Of a stretch of 5,839 nt of DNA, positions 1-4,315 are shown in pieces. The notes beneath the pieces were generated by a model. It was not told the origin of the DNA. It worked only from the letters and a program-made list of their open reading frames with translations, and did not search any database. Made by a program: the position numbers and the translations under genes. The DNA lies in the NCBI GenBank assembly GCA_002347025.1, contig DEAE01000025.1, forward strand, positions 1 through 5,839, read 5' to 3'. Every line of letters begins with the position of its first letter. Within the stretch, counting starts at the first letter, position 1. Source of the DNA: Acidobacteria bacterium UBA2990 (GTDB lineage: Bacteria; Acidobacteriota; Vicinamibacteria; Vicinamibacterales; UBA8438).

Positions 1-95
1 GTCCCAGACCGGGGCTGCGCAAATGAGGCAGTTGCGCACACCACGCCCAAAACCGCGCAGCACATGGAACAAACGAGATCTTTGCGGACACTCAT
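1..95 (-). CDS. Exported protein of unknown function, N-terminal fragment with signal peptide (runs off the left edge)
   Basis: Reading the minus strand from ATG at 95 gives 31 open codons to the window edge. The translation has the layout of a Sec signal peptide: a charged start (MSVRKD), a hydrophobic core at about residues 7-23, and a likely signal peptidase I site after residue 26 (S-F-A before Q-P). The core is unusually rich in cysteine (C9, C12, C13, C20). C20 is preceded by Val-Val, so it does not form a good lipobox and a lipoprotein is less likely. The frame is closed upstream by an in-frame TAG eight codons before the ATG, so no other ATG, GTG or TTG start is available. No strong Shine-Dalgarno is visible. 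The mature protein is outside the window, so its function cannot be named. It lies 156 bases beyond the leuB stop in the same orientation and is probably a separate unit. Confidence 0.6.
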   Translation of the reverse strand, partial: MSVRKDLVCSMCCAVLGVVCATASFAQPRSG

Positions 96-110
96 AGAAC
101 GCCAGCTAAA

Positions 111-139
111 AGTAATCTAACCTTTACGGCCTATTTCAA
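111..139 (-). promoter_or_regulatory. Weak candidate promoter for the exported-protein gene
   Basis: On the minus strand a -35-like TTGAAA (134-139, 5 of 6 to TTGACA) is followed after 17 bases by ATTACT (111-116, only 3 of 6 to TATAAT). The predicted start would lie about 10 bases upstream of the ATG at 95. The spacing is right but the -10 is poor. The rest of 96-251 shows only short inverted repeats (for example CCTA 130-133 with TAGG 143-146) and no convincing terminator for leuB. Confidence 0.22.
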
Positions 140-251
140 ACTTAGGACGGTCGAACTCCCACTATGCGTTTACCGGATACTCCATATATCGGCAAGGACC
201 GGTCGCCTCATCACCTTCGAGCAGATCCGCCAACCTCAAGACGCCGGTCTA

Positions 252-1313
252 TCAACTAATTCGGCTGACAATTTCCTCAGCCATCGCCGAACCGCTCATC
301 GCCGTTACCGATTGATCCGTCACGAGGTCGCTTGTCCGACATCCCTCCGACAAGGCGCTACTAATTGCCTGCTCGACTGCGTCAGCCTCCTTTACAGCCT
401 GCAGTCCATGCCGAAGCAACATCGCTACTGAAGCGATAGCACCAATTGGATTGGCGATATTCTGTCCGGCAATACTGGGGGCTGAACCATGTACCGGCTC
501 AAACAACCCAGCTCGACCACCAATACTTGCCGACGGCAGTAGTCCCAACGAGCCGACTACCGCGCCAGCTTCATCCGACAGAATATCTCCGAACAAATTA
601 CCAGATAAAACCACATCAAACTGCTTTGGACTGCTCGCAAGTAGCAGCGAGCAGGAGTCGACGTATTGATGTTCCAGAGTCACATTGGCATATCGCTCAC
701 CCACAGTGGTAACAACCTCTCGCCACAGCCTCGAAGTCTCCAGCACATTCGCTTTATCGACAGACGTCACCAGTCCACGTCGGTCCCCGGCACTCTGGAA
801 AGCGACCTCAGCCACCCGTTCGATCTCTGATCTGGTGTAGCGCATCGTATTAAACGCCGACTGTCCATCATTGCCACGTGGTTCACCATAGTAGATACCG
901 CCGATCAGCTCACGCACGATCAACATATCTACCCCAGCCACACGTTCCGGTTTGAATGCACCGCCGTTCTCAAGGCCGGGCCAAACCCGCGCTGGCCGAA
1001 GATTCGCGAACACGCCAAGCGCCTGTCTCAACTGAAGCAGCGCAGTCTCCGGACGCCCTTCACTTGAACCAGTATCAAAAGCTGGGTCTCCGACCGCACC
1101 AAGCAAGACGGCATCAGCCGCCAAACAAGCTTCTCTGGTCTCGTTTGGCAACGGAGGGTGTCCGGCCCGAAGGGCCATACCACCAATAAGATGAGAGGCA
1201 ATCGTAAAGTCATGGCCAAATCGGGTAGCGACAGATCTTAAAACACGCTCTGCCGCGCTGATCACTTCTGGACCAATTCCGTCACCCGGTAGTAGTGCGA
1301 TTGTGGCGTTCAT
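252..1313 (-). CDS. leuB: 3-isopropylmalate dehydrogenase
   Basis: Catalyses the NAD-linked oxidative decarboxylation of (2R,3S)-3-isopropylmalate to 2-ketoisocaproate, the third dedicated step of leucine synthesis; cytosolic, homodimeric in the family. It has 353 residues, close to the usual 345-365. Visible motifs are the N-terminal LLPGDGIGPEV, substrate arginines R96 and R106 (LRQALGVFANLRP) and R134, catalytic Tyr in GGIYYGEPRG (Y141), catalytic Lys in SVDKANVLE (K187), metal aspartates D219 (YVDS), D243 and D247 (FGDILSDEAG), and the coenzyme loop FEPVHGSAPSIAGQNIANP (271-289). In that loop the usual Asp after GSAP is Ser280, which is unusual because this Asp binds the adenosine ribose of NAD in studied enzymes. 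The start is ATG at 1313 with only a weak purine stretch (1322-1327) ahead of it. It lies 89 bases downstream of leuA in the same direction and is probably co-transcribed with it. The relatives tartrate dehydrogenase and isocitrate dehydrogenase are disfavoured by the motifs and by the leu context. Confidence 0.96.
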   Translation of the reverse strand: MNATIALLPGDGIGPEVISAAERVLRSVATRFGHDFTIASHLIGGMALRAGHPPLPNETREACLAADAVLLGAVGDPAFDTGSSEGRPETALLQLRQALGVFANLRPARVWPGLENGGAFKPERVAGVDMLIVRELIGGIYYGEPRGNDGQSAFNTMRYTRSEIERVAEVAFQSAGDRRGLVTSVDKANVLETSRLWREVVTTVGERYANVTLEHQYVDSCSLLLASSPKQFDVVLSGNLFGDILSDEAGAVVGSLGLLPSASIGGRAGLFEPVHGSAPSIAGQNIANPIGAIASVAMLLRHGLQAVKEADAVEQAISSALSEGCRTSDLVTDQSVTAMSGSAMAEEIVSRIS

Positions 1314-1340
1314 GTAATAGATCTCTAAAACATCCTAGTC

Positions 1341-1360
1341 CATCGGCACAGAAACCGATG
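1341..1360 (-). repeat. Hairpin in the leuA-leuB intergenic gap
   Basis: CATCGG (1341-1346) and CCGATG (1355-1360) are perfect 6-bp complementary arms around an 8-base loop. On the transcribed minus strand the stem is followed only by a short TTTT about 10 bases later, so it is not a classic intrinsic terminator. It may stabilise or process the leuAB message, or cause partial attenuation between the two genes; this is inference. Confidence 0.4.
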
Positions 1361-1402
1361 CCAAGATACGCGCGGGGTTAACTGTAGTGTGGTATCTCAG
1401 AC

Positions 1403-2578
1403 CTAGGCAGCACCTGCTGATTGTTCGTCGCGAATTTCTCTAATGAAAGATTTCAAATCCGCATCTTCGATCGTCTTTTGACGATCGGCAAGCTCAATCA
1501 TCGCACGATAGGCTTGGTCGAGTTCGAACCGGCTCAGCTCAACCCCAATCTCCTGGTAGCGCTTCTTGAGAGCATGACGGCCCGAATGCTTCCCAAGCAC
1601 AAGGTGCGAAATCGCACCGACATCTTGAGGGCGCATAATCTCGTAGGTTCGCCGATCCTTGATAACCCCGTCCTGGTGAATACCAGCCTCATGGGCAAAG
1701 GCATTACGTCCTACGATCGCTTTATTGGCCTGAACCGCTTCACCAGTTAACTCAGACAATAGTTGACTGGTGGGAAACAACTCAGTCGTATCGATCCCTG
1801 TTGAATAGCACATCCGGTCATGGCGAACCTTAGTCACCATGACGATTTCCTCTAACGAAGCGTTACCCGCTCGCTCACCCACACCGTTAACCGTGCATTC
1901 GACTTGCAGACATCCTCCCCGCACAGCCGCTAGGGAATTGGCAACAGCCAGACCAAGGTCATCGTGACAGTGGGTACTGAAAACGGCCTTGTCCGAATTG
2001 GGCACTCTACCGATGACATCGGTAAAGAATTGCTCAATCTCATCAGAGGTGCAGTAACCGACAGTGTCGGGCAGGTTGATCGTTGTTGCTCCATTTTTAA
2101 TGGCCGTTTCCACCACTCGACATAAGAAATCTAAGTCACTACGGGTAGCATCCTCCGCTGAAAACTCAACATCATCCGTAAAACTGCGCGCCAGCGTCAC
2201 ATTCTCGACCACGCTCTCCAAGCAACGCTCTCGAGAAATTCGCAACTTTTCCTCAAGATGAAGATCTGAAGTGGCAATAAATGTATGAATTCGCGAACGT
2301 TCAGCAGATTTGAGTGACTCGGAAGCGCACTCGATGTCGGCCGGGTTACATCTCGCCAAGCCAGCAATCACTGGTCCTTTAATCTCTGAGGCAATCAGGC
2401 GAACCGCTTCCGCATCATCGGTCGAAGCTATTGGAAAGCCGGCCTCGAGCACATCGACCCCTAACACTTGGAGCTGGCGCGCCAAGCGGACTTTCTCAGC
2501 TGTGTTCATCGAGAAGCCTGGCGCCTGTTCACCGTCTCTCAAAGTCGTGTCGAAAATGATCAGCCTTTCGTCCGCCAC
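1403..2578 (-). CDS. leuA: 2-isopropylmalate synthase, short form lacking the C-terminal regulatory domain
   Basis: Condenses acetyl-CoA with 2-ketoisovalerate to give 2-isopropylmalate, the committed step of leucine synthesis. From the chosen start it has 391 residues. The HMGL-like TIM barrel carries FDTTLRDGEQAPG (R14, D15), the metal histidines H203 and H205 in THCHDDLGLAVANS, and N239 in NGVGERAGNASLEE. The linker subdomain carries RNAFAHEAGIHQDG (291-304) and LGKHSGRHALKKR (328-340). These are LeuA-style motifs rather than NifV or AksA ones. The protein ends about 50 residues later, where E. coli-type LeuA (about 520 residues) continues into the leucine-binding LeuA_dimer domain; the 89-base gap before leuB cannot encode it. 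Start choice: GTG at 2576-2578 has an excellent AAGGAGA six bases upstream and gives MADERLIIFDTTLRDG, matching family N-termini. An in-frame GTG at 2596 would add six residues and lies upstream of that site, so it is less likely. A homocitrate or citramalate synthase is a minor alternative. Confidence 0.93.
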   Translation of the reverse strand: MADERLIIFDTTLRDGEQAPGFSMNTAEKVRLARQLQVLGVDVLEAGFPIASTDDAEAVRLIASEIKGPVIAGLARCNPADIECASESLKSAERSRIHTFIATSDLHLEEKLRISRERCLESVVENVTLARSFTDDVEFSAEDATRSDLDFLCRVVETAIKNGATTINLPDTVGYCTSDEIEQFFTDVIGRVPNSDKAVFSTHCHDDLGLAVANSLAAVRGGCLQVECTVNGVGERAGNASLEEIVMVTKVRHDRMCYSTGIDTTELFPTSQLLSELTGEAVQANKAIVGRNAFAHEAGIHQDGVIKDRRTYEIMRPQDVGAISHLVLGKHSGRHALKKRYQEIGVELSRFELDQAYRAMIELADRQKTIEDADLKSFIREIRDEQSAGAA

Positions 2579-2584
2579 AATATC

Positions 2585-2591
2585 TCTCCTT
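2585..2591 (-). promoter_or_regulatory. Ribosome binding site that sets the leuA start
   Basis: The minus strand reads AAGGAGA here, with six bases to the GTG at 2576-2578. This is the strongest Shine-Dalgarno in the window, and it lies inside the longer reading frame that begins at 2596. It therefore favours the internal GTG as the true leuA start. Confidence 0.75.
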
Positions 2592-2638
2592 ATCACCTTA
2601 CGAGGTAACTCTCACGGGCAACCGATGAAGCCCCCTCT

Positions 2639-2667
2639 AGTTCACGACTACTTGAAGATTAAGTCAA
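2639..2667 (-). promoter_or_regulatory. Alternative, activator-dependent promoter candidate for leuA
   Basis: On the minus strand TTGACT (2662-2667, 5 of 6 to the -35 consensus) is followed after 17 bases by TGAACT (2639-2644, 3 of 6 to the -10 consensus). A good -35 with a poor -10 is typical of promoters that need an activator. Transcription would start near 2632. That would place the long palindrome at 2670-2705 about 56 bases upstream of the start and the CTTGA/TCAAG repeat over the -35, an arrangement like LysR-type recognition and activation sites. It competes with the candidate at 2669-2696. Confidence 0.35.
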
Positions 2668-2668
2668 G
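2651..2668. promoter_or_regulatory. Candidate LysR-type operator, CTTGA-N8-TCAAG
   Basis: CTTGA (2651-2655) and TCAAG (2664-2668) are perfect 5-bp inverted arms separated by 8 bases. LysR-family proteins bind interrupted dyads of about this size, often written T-N11-A; the spacing here is near but not identical to that pattern. It lies in the divergent leuA/lysR region, next to both -10 candidates, where a regulator could activate leuA or limit its own gene. Binding is inferred. Confidence 0.4.
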
Positions 2669-2696
2669 ATTATAATTTTTACGTTATTATTAACAA
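2669..2696 (-). promoter_or_regulatory. Candidate sigma-70 promoter for leuAB
   Basis: On the minus strand TTGTTA (2691-2696, 4 of 6 to TTGACA) is followed after 16 bases by a perfect TATAAT (2669-2674). Transcription would begin near 2662, leaving a leader of about 84 bases before the leuA GTG. That leader shows no run of Leu codons in a small frame, which argues against classical ribosome-mediated leu attenuation. Confidence 0.5.
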
Positions 2697-2705
2697 AATT
2701 TATAA
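2670..2705. promoter_or_regulatory. Long imperfect palindrome in the leuA/lysR control region
   Basis: The arms at 2670-2680 (TTATAATTTTT) and 2695-2705 (AAAATTTATAA) are complementary at 10 of 11 positions across a 14-base spacer. A smaller dyad, GTTA-TTAT-TAAC, lies inside at 2683-2694. The whole stretch is strongly AT-rich against a GC-balanced background. It covers the leuA promoter candidate and the likely -10 of lysR. A role as the main recognition site of the divergently encoded regulator is inferred from this position. AT-rich DNA yields chance palindromes easily, so confidence is moderate. Confidence 0.42.
2671..2676 (+). promoter_or_regulatory. Candidate -10 box for the lysR-type gene
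   Basis: A perfect TATAAT on the plus strand, overlapping by four bases the TATAAT read on the minus strand for leuA (2669-2674). No good -35 sits 16-18 bases upstream; the nearest is TTGAAG at 2652-2657, only 13 bases away. That fits a weak promoter, as is common for autoregulated LysR-type genes. The leader to the ATG would be about 35 bases. Confidence 0.3.
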
Positions 2706-2708
2706 GGA
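2704..2708 (+). promoter_or_regulatory. Ribosome binding site of the lysR-type gene, followed by a T8 run
   Basis: AAGGA lies nine bases before the ATG at 2718. The spacer is almost entirely a run of eight T residues (2709-2716). Any length change in this run would alter the spacing between the ribosome site and the start codon. Confidence 0.65.
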
Positions 2709-2717
2709 TTTTTTTTA

Positions 2718-3611
2718 ATGGAATTACATGAACTACGCGCCTTCCAAACCGTGGCCACTGAACGCAGCTTTTCCAGGGCAGCCGTGCGTTTACACCGCAC
2801 CCAACCGGCTATCAGTCAAGCAGTGCGCCGCCTAGAGGAAGAGCTGGGCGAACGATTATTCGACCGATCGTCAAAGGGTGGACAGTTGACTGAAGCCGGC
2901 AAAATTATGCTTGACTACGCCGAGCGGCTCTCGCGATTGAAGGATGAGGCCGAAAGTGCTGTACGCGAACTCCAGGAACTCCGCCGCGGCAGTGTGGCCA
3001 TCGGTGTGAATGAAGCGGCAGTTCATGTGCTGCTACCCATCGTCACACAGTTTCGACAAGCACATCCGCGGGCTCACGTTGAAATGCGCCGGGTGCATTC
3101 GCGACAGATTCCGGAAGAAGTGCTAAACCGCAGCCTCGATTTCGGTCTGGTCACTTACCGCCCTGGTGAACGCGGTCTCCTCTCGGTTACCCTGGGGATC
3201 GACGAATTAGTGATGCTGACCCACCCAAAACATCCGTTGGCCCAGCGACGCGAGATCACCATGGAAGAGTTCGGTCGGCAAACCATCATCGCTCATAATG
3301 ATCCCTCGCCACGACGAGAGCTAGTACTGCGGCGGTTCGAACAAAAACACGCCCCAATCAACATTCAGATGGCTCTGCCGAGCCTCGACGGCATCAAACG
3401 AGCTGTCGAGATGAATCTAGGAGTTGCTTTGCTGCCAAGACGCTGCGCACTATCAGAGATTGCGGGTAGGCAACTCGCTGCGGTCCGGGTACCACAATTA
3501 CGCGCACCCCGAGACCTGCGACTTATCTACCGGAAAACCGGCGAGTCCTCCCACGCTGCCGAGGCATTCCTGGCAGCTACAAAAGAGCACATCGCAGACC
3601 AGCAGTCATAA
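2718..3611 (+). CDS. LysR-family transcriptional regulator, probable regulator of the leu genes
   Basis: A complete 297-residue LysR-type regulator, the usual length for the family. Residues 1-60 form the winged helix-turn-helix, with the classic ELRAFQTVATERSFSRAA, RTQPAISQAVRRLEEELG and RLFDRSSKGGQLTEAG segments. A linker helix spans about 60-90. The two-lobed effector-binding domain spans about 90-295, with GSVAIGVNEA opening the first lobe and GVALLPRR (235-242) in the second. It starts at ATG 2718 behind AAGGA. It is transcribed divergently from leuA over a palindrome-rich region and convergently with leuD, so it sits inside the leucine cluster. By analogy with other LysR regulators placed beside biosynthetic operons, it probably activates leuAB, perhaps leuCD too, in response to a pathway intermediate such as 2-isopropylmalate, and controls its own gene. 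The target and ligand are inferred from position. I do not recognise it as LeuO or another named member, so no symbol is given. Confidence 0.92.
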   Translation: MELHELRAFQTVATERSFSRAAVRLHRTQPAISQAVRRLEEELGERLFDRSSKGGQLTEAGKIMLDYAERLSRLKDEAESAVRELQELRRGSVAIGVNEAAVHVLLPIVTQFRQAHPRAHVEMRRVHSRQIPEEVLNRSLDFGLVTYRPGERGLLSVTLGIDELVMLTHPKHPLAQRREITMEEFGRQTIIAHNDPSPRRELVLRRFEQKHAPINIQMALPSLDGIKRAVEMNLGVALLPRRCALSEIAGRQLAAVRVPQLRAPRDLRLIYRKTGESSHAAEAFLAATKEHIADQQS

Positions 3612-3625
3612 CGGGTGGCCCGTTA
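3609..3625 (+). terminator. Hairpin at the end of the lysR-type gene
   Basis: TAACGGG (3609-3615) and CCCGTTA (3619-3625) are perfect 7-bp arms with a three-base TGG loop; the first arm contains the TAA stop codon. No T tract follows on the plus strand, so it is not a textbook intrinsic terminator. It may protect the 3' end or slow polymerase in this convergent gap. The inverted repeat also folds in RNA from the opposite strand. Confidence 0.42.
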
Positions 3626-3639
3626 AGCCGGTAGCTCTG

Positions 3640-3666
3640 AAAAAAAGGCAAGGTCTAGAAACCTCG
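3640..3666 (-). terminator. Candidate intrinsic terminator of leuCD
   Basis: On the minus strand CGAGGT (3661-3666) pairs with ACCTTG (3649-3654), giving six pairs including one G-U, around a six-base loop (3655-3660) that contains the leuD TAG stop. Two C residues then lead into seven T residues (3640-3646 in complement). The order of stem then U tract is right for termination of leuD transcription before it reads into the convergent lysR-type gene, though the stem is short and weak. Confidence 0.42.
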
Positions 3667-4248
3667 GATATACGGCACACGCGAAGCCACCCCGCGAACA
3701 ACATCAAAGTCGTCCAGTAATAATCCAGTAGCATCCCAAGTTCCTGAGAGAAAAGCATCTCGGACCGGCGCCTCAACATCGACCGACACTGTAGAGTCCC
3801 CCGCGTCGATCGAACGGTGATTAAGCGATAACGCCAGCCTTGACGTAGGTGCAGTTTCTACCAAATCCATTAACCGGTCGATAACCTCATTCGACGTAGT
3901 CACACAGACCAAACCAATGGCAAGCGCATTGCCCTTGAAGATTTCCGAAAAAGACTCACCAACACAAGCGGCAATCCCCCAACGTTTCAACGCTTGGGGC
4001 GCATGCTCTCTGGAAGATCCAGAACCAAAATTCTCATTCACCAGTAAGAGGCGCGCTCCAGCATATGCAGGATTTGAAAATGGGTGGCCGGAAAAGGCGA
4101 TCCTGTCGTCTTCGAAGACGTGCTCACCCAGCCCGTCGAACGTAATCGCTTTGAGGAATCGTGCCGGGATTATTCGATCAGTATCGATATTATCTCCACG
4201 AACGGGGATAGCAGTACCTTCAACACGATCGATCTTTCGATTGGACAC
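3655..4248 (-). CDS. leuD: 3-isopropylmalate dehydratase (isomerase) small subunit
   Basis: Small, swivelling-domain subunit of the LeuCD isomerase, which interconverts 2- and 3-isopropylmalate through 2-isopropylmaleate; cytosolic. It has 197 residues, near the usual 190-210. The aconitase-C-type signatures are GDNIDTDRIIPARFLK (18-33), NENFGSGSSREHAPQAL (71-87), GIAACVGESFSEIFKGNALAIGL (91-113) and the C-terminal GTWDATGLLLDDF. The more usual NFGCGSSREHAP has Ser at the Cys position here. The start is GTG at 4246-4248, with a weak GAGAGA-type purine stretch ahead; an in-frame TAA seven codons upstream leaves no other ordinary start. It follows leuC by 67 bases and is probably co-transcribed. 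It converges on the lysR-type gene with 43 bases between stops. The C-terminal sequence (PYIRGF end) differs from the Enterobacterial form. Confidence 0.95.
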   Translation of the reverse strand: MSNRKIDRVEGTAIPVRGDNIDTDRIIPARFLKAITFDGLGEHVFEDDRIAFSGHPFSNPAYAGARLLLVNENFGSGSSREHAPQALKRWGIAACVGESFSEIFKGNALAIGLVCVTTSNEVIDRLMDLVETAPTSRLALSLNHRSIDAGDSTVSVDVEAPVRDAFLSGTWDATGLLLDDFDVVRGVASRVPYIRGF

Positions 4249-4315
4249 TATTGGTCTCTCTTCAATTTAACCGACGACAACTCTGCCTTCCCCAGCCTAC
4301 CCATCAGAAATAAGC

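Noticed and set aside
145..170. A tRNA-like T-arm (minus strand GGGAGTTCGACCGTCCT)
   Set aside because: The five-base T stem has a mismatch, and no matching acceptor, D or anticodon arms can be laid out around it.
239..250. AGAC-CGGC-GTCT type hairpin as a leuB terminator
   Set aside because: The stem is only four pairs and no T tract follows on the minus strand.
446..1189. Plus-strand and alternative-frame open frames inside leuB (for example 446-712 and 956-1189)
   Set aside because: They lie antisense or out of frame within a strongly conserved leuB, show no recognisable domains and have no convincing ribosome sites.
1364..1397. AGATAC/GTATCT inverted repeat just after leuA
   Set aside because: The six-base arms are 22 bases apart with no extension or nearby T tract; this is within chance for the gap.
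2579..2662. A leu leader peptide or attenuator ahead of leuA
   Set aside because: The short frames in the leader hold no run of Leu codons, and no terminator hairpin with a U tract is present.
2310..2675. Plus-strand 121-codon open frame antisense to the start of leuA and running into the control region
   Set aside because: It overlaps the conserved LeuA N-terminus and the promoter region, and its translation is low-complexity and unlike any family known to me; it is a shadow of leuA.
3424..3720. Plus-strand open frame spanning the end of the lysR-type gene and the end of leuD
   Set aside because: It is out of frame with the conserved regulator, crosses the convergent gap and its hairpins, and has no features of a real protein.
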